64,000 bases of DNA from Ralstonia sp. UNC404CL21Col (lineage in GTDB: Bacteria; Pseudomonadota; Gammaproteobacteria; Burkholderiales; Burkholderiaceae), in the NCBI RefSeq assembly GCF_000620465.1, contig NZ_JIBE01000003.1, positions 1,240,001 through 1,304,000 on the forward strand, written 5' to 3'. This document shows positions 53,310-60,691 of the stretch, one piece after another (the first letter of the stretch is position 1; each line of letters opens with the position of its first letter). The notes beneath the pieces are model-generated. The model made no database searches. It was not told the DNA's origin and worked only from the letters and a program-made list of their open reading frames with translations. Made by a program: the position numbers and the translations under genes.

Positions 53310-54794
53310 TCAGACCACCTTGGAGTAGCGCGGAACGAAGCCGACGGGCTTGCCCCCGGCTTCCACCGCGCGCTCCGTGCCGGCCTCGCGCAGGTGCGAA
53401 TCGAAGACCATCGCGATGCGGCGCACGAGCAGCCGCCCTTGCGGCGTGATGACGATGCGTTCGTCCCCCACCCTCACCAGCCCGGCTTCCTCCAGCGGCG
53501 CCAGCGCCCGCAGCTCGTCCGCAAAACTGCGCTTGAAGTCCAGCCCGTGGCGCGCGCCGAAGGTGCGCATGTTCAGTTCAAATCCGCACATCAGCTCGCC
53601 GATCAGCGCGCGGCGCACATGGTCGTCCGGCGTGAGCGACATGCCGCGCAGCACGGCCAGTTCGCCGGCATCGATGCGGGCGTAGTACGCGTCGAGATCC
53701 TTTTCGTTCTGCGCATACACATCGCCCACGCGGCTGATGGCGGACACCCCAAACGCCAGCATGTCGCAATCGGCGTGCGTCGAATAGCCCTGGAAATTGC
53801 GCTGCAGCCGCCCTTCACGCTGCGCGATGGCAAGCGCATCGTCAGGCCGAGCGAAGTGGTCCATACCGATGTAGACATAACCCTCGGCGACGAGGCGCTC
53901 CACCGTCATCGCCAGCAAATCGAGTTTTTCGTCGGCGGTCGGCAGCGCGAGCAGATCGATGCGGCGTTGCTGCTTGAACAGGTGCGGCAGATGCGCGTAG
54001 CTGTAGACGGACAGCCGGTCGGGCGCCATCTCCAGCACGCGATCGAGCGTGGCGTTGAAGGTCTCGGTGCGTTGATGCGGCAAGCCGTAGATCAGGTCGA
54101 AGCTGATCGACTCGAAGCCCAGCCGGCGCGCGGTGTCGACCACGCGGCGCGTCTCTTCCACGCTCTGCGTGCGATGCACAGCGCGCTGCACCTCGGGGTC
54201 GAAGTCTTGAATGCCGAGGCTTGCGCGATTGAAGCCGATCTCGGCCAGGACTTGGAGCGTGGCGTCGTCGGCGTGGCGCGGGTCGAGTTCGACGGAGATT
54301 TCGGCGTCGCCCGTCAGCGCAAAATGCTCGCGCGTCGCGGCCATCACGGCACGCATCTCGTCGTGCGCGAGAAACGTGGGCGTGCCGCCGCCCCAGTGCA
54401 ATTGCGTCACGCGGCGCAGTGGGCCGATCTGGTTGGCCACCATGGCCATCTCACGCGCGAGCGTTTCAACATAACGTGCACTGCGCGAGCGGTCCTTCGT
54501 GACGACCTTGTTGCAGCCGCAGTAGTAGCAAAGGTTCGCGCAGAACGGCAGGTGCATGTACAGCGACAGCGGCGCATGCAGCGCAGGCGCGATCGCGGCG
54601 CGGCGGTGCAAGGCGTCGAGGTAATCGGCGTTACCAAACTGGTTGTGAAAGCGGTCAGCCGTTGGATACGAGGTATAGCGCGGGCCGTGCGTATCAAAAC
54701 GCTGCGCGAGCGCGCGCACCTGGGGAGCCGACCAGCGGAAAGCGCTGTCGTTGGCGGCGGACGGAGGATCTGCCGGCTTGGCGAACGGAAACAT
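53310..54794 (-). CDS. hemN: Oxygen-independent coproporphyrinogen III oxidase
   Basis: A 494-residue radical-SAM enzyme of anaerobic haem synthesis. The N-terminal [14 protein letters not shown] and the iron-sulfur motif [15 protein letters not shown] (CxxxCxxC plus the fourth Cys of HemN) identify it against HemW-like paralogs. GGGTPTFL and the C-terminal HemN domain follow. The gene lies leftward, stop to stop with pyk. A well-formed FNR/Anr promoter lies upstream, matching its role under low oxygen. Confidence 0.95.
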   Translation of the reverse strand: MFPFAKPADPPSAANDSAFRWSAPQVRALAQRFDTHGPRYTSYPTADRFHNQFGNADYLDALHRRAAIAPALHAPLSLYMHLPFCANLCYYCGCNKVVTKDRSRSARYVETLAREMAMVANQIGPLRRVTQLHWGGGTPTFLAHDEMRAVMAATREHFALTGDAEISVELDPRHADDATLQVLAEIGFNRASLGIQDFDPEVQRAVHRTQSVEETRRVVDTARRLGFESISFDLIYGLPHQRTETFNATLDRVLEMAPDRLSVYSYAHLPHLFKQQRRIDLLALPTADEKLDLLAMTVERLVAEGYVYIGMDHFARPDDALAIAQREGRLQRNFQGYSTHADCDMLAFGVSAISRVGDVYAQNEKDLDAYYARIDAGELAVLRGMSLTPDDHVRRALIGELMCGFELNMRTFGARHGLDFKRSFADELRALAPLEEAGLVRVGDERIVITPQGRLLVRRIAMVFDSHLREAGTERAVEAGGKPVGFVPRYSKVV

Positions 54795-54815
54795 GGGGCG
54801 GTTCTAGTGGGGGCG

Positions 54816-54864
54816 ATAGGTCATCCTAAAACCGCGAGGTGAGTGTCGGGTTGATGTGTGTCAA
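54816..54864 (-). promoter_or_regulatory. hemN: FNR/Anr class II promoter of hemN
   Basis: TTGATGTGTGTCAA (54851-54864) matches the FNR consensus TTGAT-N4-ATCAA with one mismatch. On the reverse strand TAGGAT (54828-54823) is a -10 placed so that the predicted start near 54816 sits 41.5 bp from the FNR centre, the class II activator geometry. The leader to hemN would be about 22 nt. Confidence 0.8.
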
Positions 54865-54960
54865 CGTCGGTCAATGCGTGTTTCAAAGCGTTGTGTGCGG
54901 CACGCGGGGCGTCACGGCGGCACAACAGGGATGGCCTTCGACGGGTGTTTTGGGGGTTTT

Positions 54961-55009
54961 GGTTTTTGGTTTTTGGTTTTTGGTTTTTGGTTTTTGGTTT
55001 TTGGTTTTT
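54961..55009. repeat. Seven-copy heptanucleotide repeat (GGTTTTT)7
   Basis: Seven perfect tandem copies of GGTTTTT, preceded by GGGGGTTTT. It is non-coding, between the hemN promoter and repeat copy D, and forms the extreme of the G+T-rich left flank of that element. Copy number is likely to vary by slippage. Confidence 0.95.
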
Positions 55010-55013
55010 GCTG

Positions 55014-55530
55014 TTGGTGCATCCCTTGTTTCATCCCCTGCCGGGGCTGACTCACTTTCTTTGGTCTTGCCCAAAGAAAGTAAGCAAAGAAAGGCGCGCC
55101 CGAGATGGCGAAAGACTCCTTGAATTTATGTCGCAGGGAGGGGAAGGGAAAAACTCGCTGCGCTCAGACAGTTTCCCTTCCTTTTTCCTCCCTGCAACAG
55201 AAATTCAAGGCGCCATCTAGGGCAGGAAAAGTCAAAGGACAAAGCCACACCTTCGGGGCGCCAGCCCAAACGACAAAGGCCAACCGCACGATGGGTTGGC
55301 CTTTTTCTTTTGACGTTAGGCCCTTGATGGCGCCTTGAATTTTTGTGAGCGGGCGGATCAAGGAAGGAGGCTGTCTGAGCGCAGCGAGTTTGCCTCCTTC
55401 CCCGCACGGTCACACAAATTCAAGGGATGGGTCGCCATCTCGGGCGCGCCTTTCTTTTGCTTACTTTTCTTTGGCAAGACAAAGAAAAGTGAGTCGGTCC
55501 CGGCAGGGAACGAAAGGGAGATGGACCACC
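55014..55530. repeat. Mirror-symmetric intergenic element, copy D
   Basis: A 517-bp element between the hemN promoter and the 3' end of rep. Left big hairpin 55122-55206 (stem GGAAGGGAAA/TTTCCCTTCC), right 55333-55425 (GGAAGGAGGC/GCCTCCTTCC). The centre is of the A type with the GGCCAACC terminator. Outer ends are GGTGCATCCC and GATGGACCACC. Loops match the family, with one base changed in the left loop (CGCTGCGCTC for CGCTTCGCTC). Confidence 0.9.
55275..55310 (+). terminator. Intrinsic terminator in centre of copy D
   Basis: AAGGCCAACC pairs with GGTTGGCCTT (55294-55303), followed by TTTCTTTT. It is the counterpart of the one in copy A. On the forward strand it faces the rep gene; rep transcripts read it in the reverse sense, where no U-tract follows. 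Confidence 0.65.
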
Positions 55531-55552
55531 AACGCAAAAACCAAAAACCCAA

Positions 55553-57685
55553 TCACGAAACCACAGTCTTCTTAGCCGCCAACAACCCCTTCAACGCCCC
55601 CAACCGATCCTTCGGCGACATCGCCGGCATCGTGTCCTCAGGCGTCGGCCCGGCATCCTCCCCAAGCTTCATCTCAGCGATATAGCGCGACGGCTCACAC
55701 ACCACCGTCTCCCGCGCCCGCTTGCGTTTCTTGCACCAGCTGATATGCAGGCTGCGCTGCGCCCGCGTGATGCCCACATACATCAACCGCCGCTCTTCTT
55801 CGATCTTCTCGTCCGTCAGATCGTCGTCTTCGCGGCAGTGCGGCAGGATGCCCTCTTCCACGCCCACCAGAAACACGTGCGGATACTCCAGCCCCTTGCT
55901 CGCGTGCAGCGTTGACAGGCGCACCGCATCCGGATCCTCTTCCTTGCCTTCGAGCATGCTGATCAGCGCGATGGTCTGCGTGAGTTCCAGCAGGTTTTTA
56001 CCGGCGTCCATCAGGCCATCCGCGTTGTCGAAACCGGTGGCCTCTTTGTCGTCACCTTCGTCGTCATCCTTCTCCGGCTTGGTGCCCTTGCGCTTGAGCC
56101 AGTCGAGGAACTCCAGCACGTTGGTCCACTTGTTCTGCGCCTGGCGCTCGTCGTAGGTGTCGTACAGGTAGGCCTCGTAGTGGATGCCTTCCATCATCTC
56201 GTCGAGCAGCGTGGCGGCGGGCTCCTTGGCGGCGCGGTCCGAGAGCCGCACGATGAATTCGCAGAACACCCGCAGCGGCTCCAGTTGGCGCGGCGCGAGT
56301 TGCGCTTCGATGCCGCCCATCATTGCCGCCTCGAACAGCGACACCTTGGCCTGCCCCGCGAATGCGCCCAGCACTTCCAGCGTCGCATTGCCCACGCCCC
56401 GCTTGGGCGTGGTGATGGCGCGGATGAACGCGGGGTCGTCATCCGCATTGGCAATCAGCCGCAGATAGGCGCACAGATCCTTGATCTCGGCCTTGTCGAA
56501 AAAGCTCTGGCCGCCCGAGAGCACATACGGAATGCGTTCGCGCCGCAGGATCTGCTCGAACAGGCGCGCCTGGAAGTTGCCGCGATACAGGATCGCGTAA
56601 TCGCGAAACTGCGCACGACGCTCGAACTTGTGGGCGGACAGCTTGAAGACGACGCTCTCGGCTTCGTGCTCTTCGTCATTGGCGCTGGTCACGTTGATGG
56701 GGTCGCCCATGCCGTGCTCGCTCCACAGCGTCTTCTCGAACAGCTTCGGGTTCTGCGCGATGACCGCGTTGGCGGCGTTCAGGATGCGCACCGTGGAGCG
56801 GTAGTTCTGCTCCAGCTTGATCACCTTCAGGTTCGGAAAATCGGTCTGCAGCAGCTTGAGGTTGTCGAGCGTGGCGCCGCGCCAGCCGTAGATGGCCTGG
56901 TCGTCGTCGCCCACGGCCGTGAAGGCCGGCGCACGCAGGTGCGAGCCGCCCGCCAGCAGCTTCAGCAGCTGATACTGGCAGGCGTTGGTGTCCTGATATT
57001 CATCGACGAGGAAGTAGCGCAGGCGGTTCTGCCACTTCAGGCGCACGTCTTCATTGCGCGCGAACAGCTCAGCGGGAATGCGGATCAGGTCGTCAAAATC
57101 CACCGCCTGATACGCATGCAGCGTCGCCACGTAGTTGCGGTAGACGAGCGCGGCCTGATGGTCGTCGACGTTGTTGTTGGCGAGCGCCTCGGCAATCGCG
57201 GTGTCCGGATCGACGAGACCGTTCTTCCACAGCGAGATCGTGCTCTGCACGCGGCGAATCAACTGCTTGTCGGTGGTCGCCAGCTGCTCCTGGATCATCC
57301 CGAAGCAATCGTCGGAATCCATGATCGAGAAACGTGGCTTGAGGCCGACATGCTCGGCTTCCGCCCGCAGGATCTGCACGCCGAGCGAGTGAAACGTACA
57401 GACCGTCAACTGCTTGATGGGAATGCGCTTGCCGTCTTCGCGCGTCTTGCCGTCCATCAGCTTGGCCACGCGCTCCTGCATTTCCTTGGCCGCCTTGTTG
57501 GTAAACGTAACGGCGGCGATGTGCTTGGGCTCGAAGCCCTTGTCGAGGATCAGGTGCGCGATCTTCTGCGTGATCACGCGCGTCTTGCCCGAGCCCGCAC
57601 CGGCCAGCACCAGGCACGGGCCGTCGAGGTAATGCACACCTTCGGATTGGGCAGCATTGAGCCCGTGGGCGAGACCGGAAGACAT
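55553..57685 (-). CDS. rep: ATP-dependent DNA helicase Rep
   Basis: A 710-residue superfamily-1 3'-5' helicase closest in sequence to E. coli Rep. Walker A is LAGAGSGKTRVITQKIAHLI, motif II VDEYQDTNACQYQLLKLL, motif III GDDDQAIYGWRGATLDNL, motif IV KLEQNYRS, motif V TLHASKGLEYPHVFLVGVEE and motif VI EERRLMYVGITRAQRSL. It removes protein blocks ahead of replication forks. The start at 57685 (MSSGLAHGLNAAQ) fits the family; an ATG at 57805 would add 40 unlike residues. Coding-strand bases at its 3' end are G/T-rich beside repeat copy D. Confidence 0.94.
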   Translation of the reverse strand: MSSGLAHGLNAAQSEGVHYLDGPCLVLAGAGSGKTRVITQKIAHLILDKGFEPKHIAAVTFTNKAAKEMQERVAKLMDGKTREDGKRIPIKQLTVCTFHSLGVQILRAEAEHVGLKPRFSIMDSDDCFGMIQEQLATTDKQLIRRVQSTISLWKNGLVDPDTAIAEALANNNVDDHQAALVYRNYVATLHAYQAVDFDDLIRIPAELFARNEDVRLKWQNRLRYFLVDEYQDTNACQYQLLKLLAGGSHLRAPAFTAVGDDDQAIYGWRGATLDNLKLLQTDFPNLKVIKLEQNYRSTVRILNAANAVIAQNPKLFEKTLWSEHGMGDPINVTSANDEEHEAESVVFKLSAHKFERRAQFRDYAILYRGNFQARLFEQILRRERIPYVLSGGQSFFDKAEIKDLCAYLRLIANADDDPAFIRAITTPKRGVGNATLEVLGAFAGQAKVSLFEAAMMGGIEAQLAPRQLEPLRVFCEFIVRLSDRAAKEPAATLLDEMMEGIHYEAYLYDTYDERQAQNKWTNVLEFLDWLKRKGTKPEKDDDEGDDKEATGFDNADGLMDAGKNLLELTQTIALISMLEGKEEDPDAVRLSTLHASKGLEYPHVFLVGVEEGILPHCREDDDLTDEKIEEERRLMYVGITRAQRSLHISWCKKRKRARETVVCEPSRYIAEMKLGEDAGPTPEDTMPAMSPKDRLGALKGLLAAKKTVVS

Positions 57686-57848
57686 GGGAGCAGGCGGAAG
57701 AAAAAGCAGGCGGGAACGACAGCGGAGGGCGATGGTAGCACGGCGCCTTTGCATCGATTGAGCCGACGAAAGGCCTGTTGCCGGGGCGCCTGCGGAGGTG
57801 CCCAATACCGCACCGCACGCGTTTGCGCCCCTCGCTTTTCGCAGGGGC

Positions 57849-57889
57849 GTTACACCGCTTACGCACCGTTACACGAACGGCGTAAGCGA
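57849..57889. promoter_or_regulatory. Direct and inverted repeats before small periplasmic gene
   Basis: CGTTACAC occurs at 57849-57856 and 57868-57875, a 19-bp period. CGCTTACGC (57857-57865) is perfectly mirrored by GCGTAAGCG (57881-57889). The layout is like a two-component response-regulator site. It lies 70 bp before the small periplasmic gene and 164 bp before rep. Confidence 0.45.
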
Positions 57890-57958
57890 CCCCGCGCGGC
57901 ACGCCGTTATGGGCAGGACAGCGGCTGAATCGGTCGGCCGCCCACCGGAGAACGCACC

Positions 57959-58285
57959 ATGAACCGCATCGTCAAAGCCCTGGCCATCAGCGCCGTCGCC
58001 CTGTCTGCCACCACCGGCGCCTTCGCCCAGACGCAATGGCAAAAGGACCACCCGCGCCGCGCCGAGGTCAACCACCGCCTCGCCAACCAGAACAAGCGCA
58101 TCCACAACGAAGTGAAGGAAGGCGAAATCACCAAGAGCCAGGCGCGCCAGCTGCACAAGGAAGACCGCCAGATTCGCCAGGAAGAGCGCGACATGGCAGC
58201 CCAAAACGGTGGGCACATCACCAAACAGGAACAGCGCACGCTGAACCAGCAGGAAAACCAGGTCAGCCGCCAAATCGGCAAGTAA
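57959..58285 (+). CDS. Small charged periplasmic protein
   Basis: A 108-residue protein with a signal peptide (RIVKALAISAVALSATTGAFA, cleaved before QTQWQ). The mature part is almost all charged or Gln/Asn-rich helix (RLANQNKRIHNEVKEG, ARQLHKEDRQIRQEERDMA, QRTLNQQENQVSRQIGK). It has no cysteine and no recognised domain. Such proteins are common in Ralstonia and Burkholderia and look like stress or coat-type periplasmic proteins, but no function is shown. A terminator follows 31 bp past the stop. Confidence 0.85.
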   Translation: MNRIVKALAISAVALSATTGAFAQTQWQKDHPRRAEVNHRLANQNKRIHNEVKEGEITKSQARQLHKEDRQIRQEERDMAAQNGGHITKQEQRTLNQQENQVSRQIGK

Positions 58286-58315
58286 GTCAAAGCAAGACCA
58301 GCCACACCCGCACTC

Positions 58316-58370
58316 CGGCCACACCACAAGGCGCTCCCGCCAGCGCCCCGACGGTGTGGCCGTTGTCTTT
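58316..58370 (+). terminator. Intrinsic terminator after small periplasmic gene
   Basis: CGGCCACACC (58316-58325) pairs with GGTGTGGCCG (58353-58362), followed by TTGTCTTT. The loop contains a second short GGCGCT/AGCGCC stem. It occupies the position where the left half of the adjoining repeat element would be expected. Confidence 0.7.
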
Positions 58371-58371
58371 G

Positions 58372-58596
58372 GCCTTTGACGTTCCTGCCCTAGATGGCGC
58401 CTTGAATTTCTGTTGCAGGGAGGAAAAAGGAAGGGAAACTGTCTGAGCGAAGCGAGTTTTTCCCTTCCCCTCCCTGCGACATAAATTCAAGGAGTCTTTC
58501 GCCATCTCGGGCGCGCCTTTCTTTTGCTTACTTTTCTTTGGCAAGACAAAGAAAAGTAAGTCGGTCCCGGCAGGGAACGAAACGAGGACGGACCAC
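58372..58596. repeat. Mirror-symmetric element, half copy E
   Basis: About 225 bp carrying only a right half. Its big hairpin (58400-58492) has stem GGAAGGGAAA/TTTCCCTTCC, almost the exact reverse complement of the left module of copy D. The outer hairpins are ACTTTTCTTTG/CAAAGAAAAGT and TCCC-ggca-GGGA. The end is degenerate (GACGGACCAC). The left half is missing and a gene-specific terminator stands in its place. Confidence 0.85.
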
Positions 58597-58652
58597 AAGC
58601 ACAAAAAATCCAGCCCTCCCCCCCCAACCCGAAACCGCCAAGTCCACCCCAA

Positions 58653-58681
58653 TTGACAATCCCATCCCCCTTCCGTAAATT
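58653..58681 (+). promoter_or_regulatory. Sigma-70 promoter of glycine riboswitch-gcv operon
   Basis: TTGACA (58653-58658), a 17-bp spacer and TAAATT (58676-58681). The predicted start near 58688 falls just before the riboswitch, which supports the call. Confidence 0.8.
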
Positions 58682-58689
58682 CCGCCCAT

Positions 58690-58915
58690 CCATCCGGGAG
58701 AGCGTGCCCGCCGTACACGGCAAGGCGCCGCCGAAGGGGTAGCACCCGAAAACTCTCAGGCATCCAGGACCGGGCGGATCGGCGGACATGCGTCCGACCG
58801 CACTCTGGAGAGCTGGCGCCGCACGACCACTGCGGGCGCCCACCGAAGGGGCTCACGAACGGCGCGCACCGCTATGCGCACCGCTTCGCAATCTCTCAGG
58901 TACCAAGGACAGAGG
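58690..58915 (+). ncRNA. Tandem glycine riboswitch (gcvT element)
   Basis: Two glycine aptamers in series. Aptamer 1 (about 58690-58773) shows GGGAGAG, CGCCGAAGGGGTAGCA, ACTCTCAGGCATCCAGGACC. Aptamer 2 (about 58801-58915) shows CTGGAGAGC, CACCGAAGGGGCTCACG, ATCTCTCAGGTACCAAGGAC. These conserved blocks define the class. An intrinsic terminator follows immediately as the expression platform, so glycine should favour read-through into gcvTHP, as for known gcvT switches. Confidence 0.95.
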
Positions 58916-58991
58916 GGCCATCTGCGCAGCTTGTAGATCTTCATGGCGTCACCATGAGGCATCAGGCTGCGCGGATGGCCTTTTTGCTTTT
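58916..58991 (+). terminator. Riboswitch expression-platform terminator
   Basis: GGCCATCTGCGCAGC (58916-58930) pairs with GCTGCGCGGATGGCC (58966-58980), with an inner CATGG/CCATG stem, followed by TTTTTGCTTTT. Its 5' arm abuts the end of aptamer 2, so ligand-dependent refolding of the junction can control it. It lies 61 bp before gcvT. Confidence 0.9.
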
Positions 58992-59051
58992 CTGGTTCCC
59001 GATCCATGCGCCGCGCCCAGGCCACGGCGGCGCACTCAGCCGAGAGATTCC

Positions 59052-60179
59052 ATGACGCTCCAACACACGCCGCTCAATGCCATCCACCGCTCGCTGGGCG
59101 CCCGCATGGTCGACTTTGGCGGCTGGGACATGCCCGTCAACTACGGCTCCCAAATCGAAGAGCACCACGCCGTGCGCCAGGACGCAGGCGTCTTCGACGT
59201 CTCGCACATGTGCGTGGTCGACCTCACCGGCGCGCGCGTGCGCGATTTCCTGCGTGGGCTGCTCGCCAACAACGTCGACAAGCTCCAGACGCCCGGCAAG
59301 GCGCTCTACAGCTGCATGCTGAACCCCAAGGGCGGCGTGATCGACGACCTGATCGTCTACTTCTTCCGCGAAGACTGGTTCCGCCTGGTGGTCAACGCCG
59401 GCACCGCCCCGACGGACCTGGAGTGGATCGTCGCGCAGAACGCCGCCGCCGGCACCGACGTGACCATCACGCCGCGCCGCTCCGACAACAACGCAGGCGC
59501 CGAGCCGCTGGGCATCCTGGCCGTGCAGGGCCCGAACGCGCGTGCCAAGACCTACGCCGCGCTGCCCGGCACGCAGGCCGTGGGCGACGCGCTCAAGCCG
59601 TTCAACGCCGGCTTCGTCACCGTGGAAAACGTGGGCGAGATCATGGTGGCCCGCACCGGCTACACCGGTGAAGACGGTTTCGAACTGGTGGTGCCGGCCG
59701 CGCAGATTGCGGGCGTCTGGGAGCGCCTGCTGCAGGCCGGCGTGCGTCCGGCAGGCCTCGGCGCGCGCGACACGCTGCGCCTGGAAGCCGGCATGAACCT
59801 CTACGGCCAGGACATGGACGAGCACGTTTCGCCGCTCGACGCCGGCCTCGCCTGGACGGTCGATCTGCAAAGCGAACGCGACTTCAACGGCAAGGCCGCG
59901 CTGCAGGCCGGCGGCCAGCGCGAACAGTTCGTCGGCCTGATCCTGCGCGACAAGGGCGGCGTGCTGCGCGCCCACCAGAAGGTCATCACCACCGCCGGTG
60001 ACGGCGAGATCACCAGCGGCACGTTCAGCCCGAGCCTGTCGCTCTCCATCGCGCTGGCGCGCCTGCCCAAGGACGTGGCCATCGGCACCGACGTACAGGT
60101 CGAAATTCGCGACCGCAAGTTGACCGCGACTGTGGTTAAACTGCCGTTCGTGCGCAATGGCAAGGCGCTGGTCAGCTGA
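59052..60179 (+). CDS. gcvT: Aminomethyltransferase (glycine cleavage T protein)
   Basis: A 375-residue tetrahydrofolate-dependent enzyme that takes the aminomethyl group from lipoyl-GcvH to give 5,10-methylene-THF and ammonia. Marks: [42 protein letters not shown] and the [18 protein letters not shown] segment with the catalytic Asp region. The ATG at 59052 is 61 bp past the riboswitch terminator. First gene of gcvTHP. Confidence 0.97.
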   Translation: MTLQHTPLNAIHRSLGARMVDFGGWDMPVNYGSQIEEHHAVRQDAGVFDVSHMCVVDLTGARVRDFLRGLLANNVDKLQTPGKALYSCMLNPKGGVIDDLIVYFFREDWFRLVVNAGTAPTDLEWIVAQNAAAGTDVTITPRRSDNNAGAEPLGILAVQGPNARAKTYAALPGTQAVGDALKPFNAGFVTVENVGEIMVARTGYTGEDGFELVVPAAQIAGVWERLLQAGVRPAGLGARDTLRLEAGMNLYGQDMDEHVSPLDAGLAWTVDLQSERDFNGKAALQAGGQREQFVGLILRDKGGVLRAHQKVITTAGDGEITSGTFSPSLSLSIALARLPKDVAIGTDVQVEIRDRKLTATVVKLPFVRNGKALVS

Positions 60180-60226
60180 ACACCGAATCTGCATTCCCAA
60201 ATACTCATCTTCCGGAGAAACCTTTC

Positions 60227-60607
60227 ATGAGCAACGTCCCCGCCGATCTGAAGTACACCGAACACGACGAGTGGATCCGCGTTGAAGCCGACGGCACGCT
60301 GACCATCGGCATTACCGACTTCGCGCAGGAACAGCTCGGCGACATCGTCTTCCTGGAGCTGCCGGAAGCCGGCCGCGCCGTCGCCAAGGACGAAGCGATT
60401 GCCGTGGTGGAGTCGGTCAAGGCCGCTTCCGACATCTTCGCCCCGGTGGCCGGCGAAATCGTCGCCAACAACGCCGATGCCGCCGGCGCGCCGGAATCCG
60501 TGAACGCAGGCGCCTACGAGGCGTGGCTGTTCAAGATCAAGCCGACCAACGCCGACGATGTGAACGCCCTGATGTCGGCTGCTGATTACGAAGCCAAGAT
60601 CGGCTAA
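60227..60607 (+). CDS. gcvH: Glycine cleavage H protein
   Basis: A 126-residue lipoyl carrier. The lipoylated lysine is Lys65 in [15 protein letters not shown]. The rest matches GcvH over its full length ([12 protein letters not shown] start, [11 protein letters not shown] end). It shuttles the aminomethyl group from GcvP to GcvT. CGGAGAAA precedes the start. Confidence 0.97.
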   Translation: MSNVPADLKYTEHDEWIRVEADGTLTIGITDFAQEQLGDIVFLELPEAGRAVAKDEAIAVVESVKAASDIFAPVAGEIVANNADAAGAPESVNAGAYEAWLFKIKPTNADDVNALMSAADYEAKIG

Positions 60608-60691
60608 GCCGGTCCTCCGGCCGGTGCGCGCGCCCTGACCTGCGCCGCGCATCGGCCATTGCTTGCATCGCCTGAATTTCGAGCCCTTGCC

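Noticed and set aside
53094-54842. 582-codon open frame antisense to hemN
   Set aside because: Overlaps the end of pyk and the whole of hemN, both secure genes; low-complexity translation.
54961-55009. CRISPR or telomere-like array
   Set aside because: The 7-bp units are contiguous with no spacers, no cas genes are near, and the sequence is an internal slippage-type repeat.
54839-55413. Several small open frames within copy D and its heptamer tract
   Set aside because: All three frames give repetitive peptides (for example alternating Phe, Gly, Leu, Val). Similar peptides recur in every copy, as expected for palindromic repeat DNA rather than genes.
37432-58596. Insertion sequence or transposon explanation for the repeats
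   Set aside because: No transposase gene, no target-site duplication that I can see at the ends, and variable stems between copies. A non-autonomous element mobilised in trans cannot be excluded.
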